From: Leifsonia sp. fls2-241-R2A-40a
GTDB lineage: Bacteria; Actinomycetota; Actinomycetes; Actinomycetales; Microbacteriaceae
DNA length: 64,000 nucleotides
Direction of reading: 5' to 3'
Assembly: GCF_030209575.1 (NCBI RefSeq)
Contig: NZ_JARVRS010000001.1
Location: 744,001 to 808,000 of the forward strand
Below, in pieces: positions 8,772 through 17,877 of the stretch. Each line of letters opens with the position of its first letter. Position 1 is the first letter of the stretch. The position numbers were made by a program, and so were the translations under genes. Below the pieces are notes generated by a model. It was not told the origin of the DNA. It saw only the letters and a list, made by a program, of their open reading frames with translations, and made no database searches.

Positions 8772-10061
8772 TTACTGCGAGAGCACCGAGGTGATCTCCT
8801 TGTTGTCGGCGTCGACCGACTTGCCGTCGCCCAGCACCGCGTTGCGCACGAGCGTCAGCCAGGGGCTGTTCGGTGCGTTGAACGCCTGCTGGAAGTTGAG
8901 CGAGAACGGCGTCTCGCCCTTGCCTGCGACCTCGTTGATGGTGACCAGGCGCGGGTCCTGCGACGAGTACTTGTTGTTGGCCAGATCCGAGCGCGAGACG
9001 ACGTCCTTGTCCTTGGCCAGCACGCCGACCTGCGCGTCCTCGGACATCATCCAGTTGAGGAAGTTCCACGCCTGTGCGGCCTTCTTGGAGTCCTTCGAGA
9101 TGCCGATACCGTCACCGCCGACGAACGTCGATCCGCCGCCCTTCGGGCCGGGGATGCCGGCGACGCCCGCGTCGAACGGCGTCGACGAGAGCAGGGTCGC
9201 CGGGTAGAACATCAGGCCGACCTTGCCCTCGGTGAAGCCGGCGGTCCAGGTGGGACCGGCCTCGTCCTTGGACGACGGGAGCACGGCGCCCGACTTCCAG
9301 AGGTCCTGCCATGTGCTGTAGACGTCCTTGGCGGTGTCGCTCGCGAGGAGCGACTTCGAGCCCTCCTCGTTCATCACCTGCTGGCCGTCCGCCCAGACGC
9401 TCGGGAACCAGGTGAACACCAGGCAGCCGCCGCAGTTGAGGCCCGTCGCGGTGCCGTAGGTGTCCGGCTTGTTGAGCGCCTGGATCTTCTTGGCGTCGGC
9501 CGCGAACTCCGCGAGGTTCGCCGGGGCCTTATCCGGGTCCAGGCCGGCCTGGGTGAAGAGCTCCTTGTTCCAAAACAGCATGGACAGGTCGAGCACGAAC
9601 GGGAGCACGTGCTCCTTGCCGTCCATCGTCCCGGCCTTCAGGTGTCCTTTGTTGATCTCATCCTTGTAGGAGAGACCGTCCACCTGCTTGCTGATGTCCT
9701 GGAACAGTCCCTGCTTCACCCAGTTCGGCACATACACGATGTCCGCGGCGAAGAGGTCGGGCAGGCCGTTGGATCCGGCGGCTGCGCCGACCTTCGCAAC
9801 GTAGTCGTCGTTGGGTACGACGGTGAGTTCGACCTGGTTCTTGTGACTCTTGTTGTATGCCTCCACGAGCAGCTTGGCCTGCTTCTCGAGCGGTGCGCGG
9901 GTCCAGAGCGTCAACTTGGAACCGTCGTCGGTCCCGTCTTTGCTGATGGTCTGGGTGCCGGTCGAGGCTGTGCCGCCTGAGCAGGCTGCCAGCGTTATCG
10001 CCAGCGCGCCTGCTGCCACCGCCGCGACGATACGTCGCGAGCGGGAACGGAATGTGGTCAT
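8772..10061 (-). CDS. Extracellular sugar-binding lipoprotein of the GH127 locus
   Basis: The 429-residue protein is a family 1 extracellular solute-binding protein. The signal peptide has basic residues FRSRSRR, a hydrophobic core and the lipobox LAAC, so the mature protein is anchored to the membrane by a lipidated cysteine. The mature part shows SKLTLWTRAPLEKQAKLLVEAYN and DLFAADIVYVPNW, which are typical. The ATG at 10061 has the strong ribosome-binding site AGGAG five bases upstream. The frame is open further upstream, but that part is non-coding promoter. It delivers the sugar to the two downstream permeases, and its promoter region carries LacI-like operators. Confidence 0.9.
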   Translation of the reverse strand: MTTFRSRSRRIVAAVAAGALAITLAACSGGTASTGTQTISKDGTDDGSKLTLWTRAPLEKQAKLLVEAYNKSHKNQVELTVVPNDDYVAKVGAAAGSNGLPDLFAADIVYVPNWVKQGLFQDISKQVDGLSYKDEINKGHLKAGTMDGKEHVLPFVLDLSMLFWNKELFTQAGLDPDKAPANLAEFAADAKKIQALNKPDTYGTATGLNCGGCLVFTWFPSVWADGQQVMNEEGSKSLLASDTAKDVYSTWQDLWKSGAVLPSSKDEAGPTWTAGFTEGKVGLMFYPATLLSSTPFDAGVAGIPGPKGGGSTFVGGDGIGISKDSKKAAQAWNFLNWMMSEDAQVGVLAKDKDVVSRSDLANNKYSSQDPRLVTINEVAGKGETPFSLNFQQAFNAPNSPWLTLVRNAVLGDGKSVDADNKEITSVLSQ

Positions 10062-10150
10062 CGCATCTCCTCTTGCTCTCCATCGAGCAGCAGCTCGCGG
10101 GGAGCTGAACTCGTCACTGAGTCGGGCTGTGTATGCCTCTGTGCAGCCGT

Positions 10151-10260
10151 ATTTCGAATATCCCGAAAGGGCTTTCGGTAAGTAAAGCGCGAGTATCCGC
10201 AAGCCGTCAAGCGCTAACCGCAGATTGACCCGCCGAAATTTTCCGGCTAATCTTTCGAAA
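10151..10260. promoter_or_regulatory. Divergent promoter with repeated TTTCG/CGAAA operators
   Basis: The 220-bp gap between the leftward sugar operon and the rightward LacI gene holds several palindromes sharing TTTCG/CGAAA. These are TTTCG(N7)CGAAA at 10152-10168, CCGAAAGGGCTTTCGG at 10163-10178, and TTTCGAAA at 10253-10260. On the minus strand a -35-like TTTACT (10181-10186) and a -10-like GATATT (10157-10162) are separated by 18 bp, and the 16-bp palindrome fills that spacer. A repressor bound there would block RNA polymerase. The site at 10253 lies just before the LacI gene and suggests autoregulation. Confidence 0.5.
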
Positions 10261-10281
10261 CTACTGAAACCCGGAGGGCGA

Positions 10282-11307
10282 ATGGCCAGCGAACCCGTCA
10301 CACCCAAGGCGCCCACCCTCGGCGACGTGGCAAGACTCGCGGGCGTCTCCCTGGCGACGGCCTCGAAAGCGCTCAACGGCAAGGCCGAGGTTGCGCAGCG
10401 GACGCGGGGGCGGGTGTTCGCCGCCGCCGAGAAGGTCGGTTTCACGCCCAACGCCGTCGCCCAGAGCCTCATCGCCGGGCGGACAGGGACGGTCGGGCTG
10501 ATCACCGGCGACCTCGAGGGCCGGTTCTCGATCCCGATCCTGATGGGGGCCGAGGATGCGTTCGGCGCCGGCAGCGCGTCCATCTTCCTGTGCGACGCCC
10601 GGGGCGACGCGATCCGCGAGCAGCACCACATCCGCGCCCTGCTGTCACGCCGCATCGACGGCCTGATCGTCGTCGGCGAGACCACCAACCCGCGGGCTCC
10701 CCTGCCGAACGACCTGCCCGTCCCGGTCGTCTACGCCTACGCGCCCTCCTCCGACCCCGCCGACATCTCCGTCGCCAGCGACAACGTCGGCGGAGGACGG
10801 CTGGCCGCCGAACACCTCATCGAGTGCGGTCGCCGACGCATCGCCTACATCTCTGGCGAGATCAGCTACAGCGCGGCGCGTGACCGGGTCGCCGGTGCGA
10901 GCCAGGCGCTGGCCGACGCGGGCCTCGAGCTCCTGGGCGGTGAGGCGATGTACGGGGCCTGGAGCGAGCACTGGGGCCGGGGAGGAGCGCGCGCCGTCCT
11001 GGCCCGCTACCCCGACGTGGACGGGTTCCTCTGCGGATCCGACCAGATCGCGCGCGGCGTCATCGATGCTCTGCGCGAGGAGGGCCGTGACATCCCGGCC
11101 GACATCTCGGTCATGGGGCACGACAATTGGGAGCCGCTGGCGACCCAGTCGCGGCCGCCGCTGTCGACCATCGACATGAACCTCAAAGAGCTCGGCCGTG
11201 TGGCCGCCCAGCTGCTGTTCCGCGCGATCGACGGAGACGCCGCTCCCGGCGTGCACGAGGTGCCGTGCCGCCTGGTCACGCGCGAGTCGACGGCTCTGAC
11301 CGAGTGA
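10282..11307 (+). CDS. LacI family repressor of the arabinofuranoside locus
   Basis: This 341-residue protein has the LacI helix-turn-helix (TLGDVARLAGVSLATASKALNGK, about residues 13-35) and the hinge AQSLIAGRTGTVGLI. A periplasmic-binding-like sugar domain follows, with VMGHDNWEPLA and PPLSTIDMNLKELG. The ATG at 10282 has GGAGGG upstream, and the earlier in-frame start is not supported. It is divergent from the binding protein-permease-GH127 operon, whose promoter carries matching palindromes, so it is most likely that operon's sugar-responsive repressor. Its 3' end overlaps the end of a convergent regulator gene by 32 bp. Confidence 0.9.
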   Translation: MASEPVTPKAPTLGDVARLAGVSLATASKALNGKAEVAQRTRGRVFAAAEKVGFTPNAVAQSLIAGRTGTVGLITGDLEGRFSIPILMGAEDAFGAGSASIFLCDARGDAIREQHHIRALLSRRIDGLIVVGETTNPRAPLPNDLPVPVVYAYAPSSDPADISVASDNVGGGRLAAEHLIECGRRRIAYISGEISYSAARDRVAGASQALADAGLELLGGEAMYGAWSEHWGRGGARAVLARYPDVDGFLCGSDQIARGVIDALREEGRDIPADISVMGHDNWEPLATQSRPPLSTIDMNLKELGRVAAQLLFRAIDGDAAPGVHEVPCRLVTRESTALTE

Positions 11308-12163
11308 AGGAGGCGTCTGCCGCCCAGGAGGCGAGCAGGCGCAGCCGCTGAGCCGACTCCGACCCCGGTTCGGCCGTGTACACCAGGACGGCGTGACCCG
11401 GGTCAGCGGTGATAGCGAGCTCCTCGAAGGCGAGGGTGAGGTCGCCGACGACGGGATGATGGAAACGCTTGACGCCCGCGCCGTGGGTCCGGACGTTGTG
11501 GGCTCCCCACAGCTGACGGAACGTCTCGCTTCGCGTGGAGAGCTCGCCCACGAGCTCCTGCATCGCCGGGTTGTGCGGGTCGCGTCCCGCCTCGGCCCGC
11601 AGGTTGGCGACGCACATGTCAGCGAAGAGGTCCCAGTCCGGATAGAAGTCGCGCGACGCCGGGTCGAGGAACTGGAAGCGGGCGAAGTTCGGCGTTCGGC
11701 CGCCGTCGCCGATCATCGGGGCGTAGAAGGCGCGGGCCAGCGGGTTGAAGGCGAGGACGTCCGACTGCGCGTTGCGCACGACGGCTATCCCGTCGGTGAC
11801 CGCGTCCAGCATCCAATGGAGGCTCGGGCGGGCTGCTGGGCTGCGCGTCGGCCGCCGCCGCGCGCGACCGGAGGTCGGGATGCCGTCCGCTGCCCGGGCG
11901 AGGTCCAGCAGGTGTGCGCGCTCGGCCTCATCCAGCTGCAGCGCCTGCGAGACGGCGTCGAGGACGGAGGCGGACGCGCCTGCGATCGCGCCGCGCTCCA
12001 GCTTCGCGTAGTACTCGACGCTCACCCCCGCCAGTGTGGCGACCTCGGAGCGGCGCAGCCCGCTCACGCGGCGGCCGGAGCCCGCTGCGAGGCCGGCCAG
12101 CTCGGGGCTCAGCCGGGCACGGCGGCTCATGAGGAACTCGCGGACCTCTGCTCGGTTGTCCAT
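11276..12163 (-). CDS. XRE family regulator with MmyB-like ligand domain
   Basis: The 295-residue protein has an N-terminal XRE helix-turn-helix (GRRVSGLRRSEVATLAGVSVEYYAKLERG, about residues 30-58). A MmyB-like ligand-binding domain follows (WMLDAVTDGIAVVRNAQSDVLAFNPLARAFY, to the C-terminus), thought in the family to bind a small hydrophobic molecule. It is divergent from a zinc alcohol dehydrogenase operon, and the gap between them is packed with palindromes. A role as repressor of that operon is inferred from this layout. Three other MmyB-domain proteins occur in the window. Confidence 0.88.
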   Translation of the reverse strand: MDNRAEVREFLMSRRARLSPELAGLAAGSGRRVSGLRRSEVATLAGVSVEYYAKLERGAIAGASASVLDAVSQALQLDEAERAHLLDLARAADGIPTSGRARRRPTRSPAARPSLHWMLDAVTDGIAVVRNAQSDVLAFNPLARAFYAPMIGDGGRTPNFARFQFLDPASRDFYPDWDLFADMCVANLRAEAGRDPHNPAMQELVGELSTRSETFRQLWGAHNVRTHGAGVKRFHHPVVGDLTLAFEELAITADPGHAVLVYTAEPGSESAQRLRLLASWAADASFTRSEPSTRA

Positions 12164-12173
12164 GCCATCGAGA

Positions 12174-12268
12174 GTACGTCTCCGGCGCGGGCTCAGGGAT
12201 GCCCTGCGGGTACACCTCTCCGCAGGGACTCCCTGCCGGTCGCGCGGGGAGGTGTCATGGAGACGTAC
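12174..12268. promoter_or_regulatory. Nested operator array between the XRE regulator and the dehydrogenase operon
   Basis: Two near-identical palindromes, CAGGGATGCCCTG (12194-12206) and CAGGGACTCCCTG (12223-12235), lie 29 bp apart centre to centre. They are flanked by two inverted pairs: GTACGTCTCC (12174-12183) with GGAGACGTAC (12259-12268), exact, and ACACCTCTCC (12212-12221) with GGGGAGGTGT (12246-12255), one mismatch. The array fills the divergent gap and is the likely binding region for the XRE-MmyB protein. Confidence 0.6.
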
Positions 12269-12288
12269 CCAACGGAAGGATCACTCAC

Positions 12289-13311
12289 ATGCGTGGAGTA
12301 GTGATGTACGCACCCCGGGACGTGCGCGTCGAGGAACGCGCCGACCCGACCATCCAGGAGCCGACGGACGCCATCATCCGGGTCGAGGCCGCCTGCATCT
12401 GCGGCTCGGACCTGTGGCCCTACCGCGGCACGGACCCGGTGGACGGCCCGACCCCCATGGGCCACGAATACGTCGGCGTCGTGGAGCAGGTCGGCGACGC
12501 GGTGACGAACGTGGCCGTGGGCGATTTCGTCGTGGGGTCGTTCTTCGCGTCCGACAACACGTGCGAGATCTGCGCGGCCGGCTACCAGTCGCGCTGCATC
12601 CACGCGGTGCCGATGGGATCCCTCGGCACGCAGGCCGAGAAGCTGCGGGTGCCGCTGGCCCACGGAACCCTCGTGGCCACCCCGAGCGCGCCCACTCCGG
12701 ATCAGGTCCGCGGTCTGCTGGCCGCCTCCGACGTGCTCGGCACCGGCTGGTTCGCCGCCGTCGCCGCCGAAGCGGGCCCGGGCAAGACGGTCGCGGTCGT
12801 CGGCGACGGGGCGGTCGGACTCCTCGGCGTCCTCGCCGCACACCAGCTCGGCGCTGAACGCATCATCGCCATGAGCCGTCACGCCGACCGGCAGGCGCTC
12901 GCCCGTCGCTTCGGCGCCACCGACATCGTCGAGGAGCGCGGCGACGCGGGCGTGGAGAGGATCAAGGAACTCACCGGAGGACTCGGCGCCCACTCCGTCA
13001 TCGAAGCCGTCGGCACGCAGGAGTCGATGATGCAGGCCATCCGTGCGACCCGGCCGGGCGGACACGTCGGATACGTCGGCGTCTCGCACGACGTCGAGCT
13101 GCCCGGACTCGAACTGTTCTTCTCCGGCGTCCACCTGCACGGCGGACCTGCTCCCGTTCGCCGGTTCCTCCCGGAGCTGATCGCGCTCATCATGGACGGC
13201 GAGATCGACCCCGGCGCGGTCTTCGACCTGACACTCCCGCTGGAGGATGCGGCCGAAGGCTACAAGGCCATGGACGAGCGCCGAGCCACCAAGGTCCTCC
13301 TGACCCTGTGA
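12289..13311 (+). CDS. Zinc-dependent alcohol dehydrogenase family oxidoreductase
   Basis: This 340-residue medium-chain dehydrogenase has a catalytic zinc site in ACICGSDLWPY and GHEYVG, and a Rossmann fold with VVGDGAVGLLGVLAA. The structural-zinc loop reads SDNTCEICAAGYQSRC. The first of the usual four cysteines is replaced by aspartate, a variant I associate with this subfamily. The ATG at 12289 has AGGA upstream, and homology begins at MRGVVMYAP. It heads an operon with a cupin and a carboxymuconolactone decarboxylase-like protein. Together they look like a set for oxidising or detoxifying a small alcohol, aldehyde or quinone. The substrate is unknown. Confidence 0.9.
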   Translation: MRGVVMYAPRDVRVEERADPTIQEPTDAIIRVEAACICGSDLWPYRGTDPVDGPTPMGHEYVGVVEQVGDAVTNVAVGDFVVGSFFASDNTCEICAAGYQSRCIHAVPMGSLGTQAEKLRVPLAHGTLVATPSAPTPDQVRGLLAASDVLGTGWFAAVAAEAGPGKTVAVVGDGAVGLLGVLAAHQLGAERIIAMSRHADRQALARRFGATDIVEERGDAGVERIKELTGGLGAHSVIEAVGTQESMMQAIRATRPGGHVGYVGVSHDVELPGLELFFSGVHLHGGPAPVRRFLPELIALIMDGEIDPGAVFDLTLPLEDAAEGYKAMDERRATKVLLTL

Positions 13312-13334
13312 GCACTATCGAGAAAGGACAGGCG

Positions 13335-13742
13335 ATGAACATCGAGCCCCGCATCCCCACCGTCAAGAACCCGCCGGAGCAGTTCGCCGGCGACGTCTGG
13401 GTCGACCCGATCGCCGGGCCGCACGAGGGCGACCAGCGGATGACCGTCGCGCTCGTCCGGTTCGCGCCGGGTGCGCGCACCGCGTGGCACAGCCACGCGC
13501 GCGGACAGTACCTCCGCGTGACGGCCGGCGTCGCACGCTTCGGCGACCGCGACGGCAACGTCATCGAGGTCCATCCGGGCGAGACCCTGTACACGCCGCC
13601 TGGTCAGGACCACTGGCATGCGGCCGCGCCCGGGTGCTTCATGGAGCACATCGCGATGCTGGAGTCGGCGGACGACGCAGCCGACACGACCGACTGGAAA
13701 GAGCACATCACGGACGACGAGTACGAAGGGCGCACGGCATGA
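13335..13742 (+). CDS. Cupin domain protein
   Basis: The 135-residue protein is a single-domain cupin. Motif 1 is seen as PGARTAWHSHARGQYLRVT with two metal-ligand histidines, and motif 2 as ETLYTPPGQDHWHAAAP. Such small cupins bind a divalent metal and act as isomerases, dioxygenases or quercetinase-like enzymes. The ATG at 13335 has AAAGGA upstream. An alternative GTG at 13308 overlaps the dehydrogenase stop and would add nine residues. The gene lies between the dehydrogenase and the decarboxylase-like gene and overlaps the latter by ATGA, so all three are co-translated. It often travels with carboxymuconolactone decarboxylase-like genes. Confidence 0.85.
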   Translation: MNIEPRIPTVKNPPEQFAGDVWVDPIAGPHEGDQRMTVALVRFAPGARTAWHSHARGQYLRVTAGVARFGDRDGNVIEVHPGETLYTPPGQDHWHAAAPGCFMEHIAMLESADDAADTTDWKEHITDDEYEGRTA

Positions 13743-14068
13743 GCGACGAGACCACCGGATGGACGGGAGGACAGCGCGCGTTCGGCGACTTCGCGCCGGG
13801 ACTGGTCCACTACACCGATCGCGTGCTCTTCGACGAGGTGTGGGAGCGCCCCGAACTCTCGAAGCGGGACCGCAGCCTCGTGACCGTCGCCGCGCTGCTG
13901 ACGGGCGGGAACGTCGAGCAGCTCCGGTTCCACCTCGCGTTCGCCCGGGACAACGGGGCGACGGAAGCGGAACTCATCGAGGCGATCACACACCTCGCGT
14001 TCTACGCGGGATGGCCGAAGGCCATGTCGGCGATGGCGGTCGCGAAGGAGGTCTTCGCGACGGACTGA
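13739..14068 (+). CDS. Carboxymuconolactone decarboxylase family protein
   Basis: This 109-residue all-helical protein matches the carboxymuconolactone decarboxylase/AhpD superfamily, with LSKRDRSLVTVAALLTGGNVEQLRFHLAFARDNGATEAEL and HLAFYAGWPKAMSAM. It has the ExxxH motif of the decarboxylase branch but no CxxC, so it is not an AhpD peroxidase. Its start overlaps the cupin stop in an ATGA. It is the last gene of the three-gene operon. The reaction is unknown, and a role in breaking down lactones or handling quinones is only suggested by family. Confidence 0.88.
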   Translation: MSDETTGWTGGQRAFGDFAPGLVHYTDRVLFDEVWERPELSKRDRSLVTVAALLTGGNVEQLRFHLAFARDNGATEAELIEAITHLAFYAGWPKAMSAMAVAKEVFATD

Positions 14069-14081
14069 GTCGTACGGCGCG

Positions 14082-15005
14082 CTAGTCCGCCACAACCCTC
14101 ACGATGGTCTTGCCGCCGCCCTTCGACGCGCCCGCCCGGAACGCGGTCGCCGCCTCGTCCAGCGTGACGACGTCTCCGACGAATGTGCGGAGCGTGCCGC
14201 CCAGGACGCGCGCCGCCAGGTCGACGAGTTCTGTGCGGCTCGGCTCGACCACGAAGAACACCGACCGGATGCCGACGCGCTCGGACTCCGGCGGTGCGGC
14301 GATCGAGATGAGAGTCCCACCGGGACGCACGAGGGCAGCGGCTCGCGCGCCGGGTTCCCCGCCGAGCACGTCGAACACGAGGTCGACGTCGCCGACCGCA
14401 TCCAATTCGCCCCGATCGATGTCGGCGAAGGCGTGCGCGCCGGCCTCCTCGGCCCGCTTCCGGTGACCGGCGCGGCCCGTGCCGATCACCCGAGCGCCCG
14501 CAGCCCGCGCCAGCTGCACCACCACGGAACCCACACCGCCGGCCACGCCGGTCACGAGGACGGTCTGCCCGGCCTGCAGGCCGCCGTGCAGGAACAGTCC
14601 CTGCCACGCGGTGAGGCCCGAGATCGGGAGGCTCGCGCCGGTCACGAAGTCGACGTCGGCGGGAAGCGGCGCCAGGTTGCGGGCCTCGACCGCGACATAC
14701 TCGGCGAGCGTGCCGTCGCGCGTCCAGTCGGCCAGACCGAACACGCGCTGGCCGACCGTCAGTCCGGTCGTCCCGTAGCCCAGCTCGGTCACGACTCCGG
14801 CGAGTTCATGGCCGGGAACCGTGGGAGTGCGGTCGCGGCCGGCCCTGTCGGTCCAGGTCGCCGGCCACGACAGCTCGCCCGGCGTGAACCCGGCCGCGTG
14901 CACCCGCACGATCACATCGTTCTCCGACGCATGCGGAAGCGGGCGCTCGTCGATCGTCATACCGTCCGCTCCGGCCGCGGCATCCCTCACCGTGATCGCT
15001 TTCAT
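14082..15005 (-). CDS. NADP-dependent quinone oxidoreductase-like protein
   Basis: This 307-residue zinc-free medium-chain dehydrogenase/reductase starts MKAITVRDAA. It has a GroES-like domain (DVIVRVHAAGFTPGELSW, TVPGHELAGVV) and the NADPH-binding motif VTGVAGGVGSVVVQLARAAGARVIGTG at about 150. Such enzymes reduce quinones or enones with NADPH. The ATG at 15005 is used, because residues before it in the open frame are not conserved. It is convergent with the decarboxylase-like gene and lies 86 bp from the sugar permease gene on the same strand. Confidence 0.87.
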   Translation of the reverse strand: MKAITVRDAAAGADGMTIDERPLPHASENDVIVRVHAAGFTPGELSWPATWTDRAGRDRTPTVPGHELAGVVTELGYGTTGLTVGQRVFGLADWTRDGTLAEYVAVEARNLAPLPADVDFVTGASLPISGLTAWQGLFLHGGLQAGQTVLVTGVAGGVGSVVVQLARAAGARVIGTGRAGHRKRAEEAGAHAFADIDRGELDAVGDVDLVFDVLGGEPGARAAALVRPGGTLISIAAPPESERVGIRSVFFVVEPSRTELVDLAARVLGGTLRTFVGDVVTLDEAATAFRAGASKGGGKTIVRVVAD

Positions 15006-15091
15006 GAGGCCTCCTCGTTCAGCCCCAGGCATAGCAACAGCGGTGCGGTCGGTACAAGCGGTCGACGCGCGCCCGCATCACGAGCCCCGCC

Positions 15092-16263
15092 TTACTGGCC
15101 CACCGACCGGCGCTTGTTGTACACGTCGAACGCGACCGCTGCGAGCAGCACCAGGCCCTTGATGAGGAGCTGGTAGTCGCTGTCGATGCCGAGGATGGAC
15201 ATGCCGTTGTTGAGCACACCGATGATGAGACCACCGATGATCGCGCCGGTGACCGTGCCGATGCCTCCCGTCACCGCTGCTCCACCGATGAAGACGGCCG
15301 AGATCGCGTCCAGTTCGAAGCTCGTCCCGGCGCTCGGACTCGCCAGGTTCAGGCCCGCGGTGAACACCAGACCGGCCACAGCGGACAGCACACCCATGTT
15401 CACGAACAGCAGGAACGTGACGCGCTTCGTCTTCACGCCCGACAGCGCCGCGGCAGCCAGGTTGCCGCCGATCGCGTAGATGTGACGGCCGAACACCGAG
15501 CGGTTCATGATCGCCGAGTAGCCGACCACCAGCACCGCCAGGATGATCAGGACGATCGGGGTGCCGTTGTAGCTGGCGAGCAGGACGGTCATCACCAGCA
15601 CCAGCAGGATGAGGAACACCAGCTTGACGATGAACCACCAGAGCGGCTCGTCCTCGAGGTCGTACTTGCGGCGCACCGCACGCTGGCGGAGCGACGACGC
15701 CAGGATGGCGATGCTCGCCAGCAGACCCAGGATCATCGTGAGCGGCTCGTAACCGGTCGTCCCGAATGCGGGCAGGAAGCCGGATCCGATGGCGCGGAAC
15801 TCCTTCGGGAAGAACGAGATCTGCTGGTTGCCCAGTGCGATCTGCGCCGCGCCGCGGAACGCCAGCATGCCCGCCAGCGTGACGATGAACGCCGGGATGC
15901 CGAAGTACGCGATCCAGAACCCCTGCCACGCTCCCACCAGGGCGCCGAGCACCAGGCAGAACACGATCGCGAGCGGCCACGGCAGATGCCATTGCGAGAT
16001 GAACACGCCGGCCATGGCGCCGATGAACGCCACCACACTTCCGACCGACAGGTCGATGTGCCCGGCGATGATCACCATCACCATGCCGATCGCGAGGATC
16101 AGGATGTAGCTGTTCTGCACGATCAGGTTCGACACGTTGATCGGCGCCAGGGTGATGCCGCCCGTCGCCACCTGAAAGAAGACGACGATAGCGATCAGGG
16201 TGATGAACAGGCCGATCTGACGCAGCTGCCCGGTCAGGTAGTTGAGGGCCTTGGTAAGCGGTT

Positions 16264-16267
<4 letters not shown>
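15092..16267 (-). CDS. mmsB: Monosaccharide ABC transporter permease (MmsB type)
   Basis: This 391-residue permease of the CUT2 class has about ten membrane helices. Signature stretches are [48 protein letters not shown] and [33 protein letters not shown], typical of XylH/GguB/MmsB permeases for xylose, arabinose, galactose or glucose. Its ATG overlaps the ATPase stop in an ATGA, so the two are co-translated. The insertion with [12 protein letters not shown] between helices is usual for the multiple-monosaccharide subgroup. The exact sugar is not certain. L-arabinose or xylose fits the neighbouring glycosidase locus. Confidence 0.92.
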
Positions 16268-17808
<1,541 letters not shown>

Positions 17809-17829
17809 GGTCTCCCTTGCTCGCAGTGA

Positions 17830-17863
17830 TCCGGGCGGGCACGCGGTTGCGCACCCGCCCGGA
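17830..17863 (-). promoter_or_regulatory. Intra-operon hairpin between binding-protein and ATPase genes
   Basis: TCCGGGCGGG (17830-17839) pairs perfectly with CCCGCCCGGA (17854-17863) around a 14-base loop that contains a further CGC/GCG pairing. It lies in the 69-bp gap inside a sugar importer operon. Hairpins here commonly stop part of transcription or stabilise the upstream mRNA, so that the binding protein is made in excess. Confidence 0.6.
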
Positions 17864-17877
17864 CCGTCAGGCCGGCG

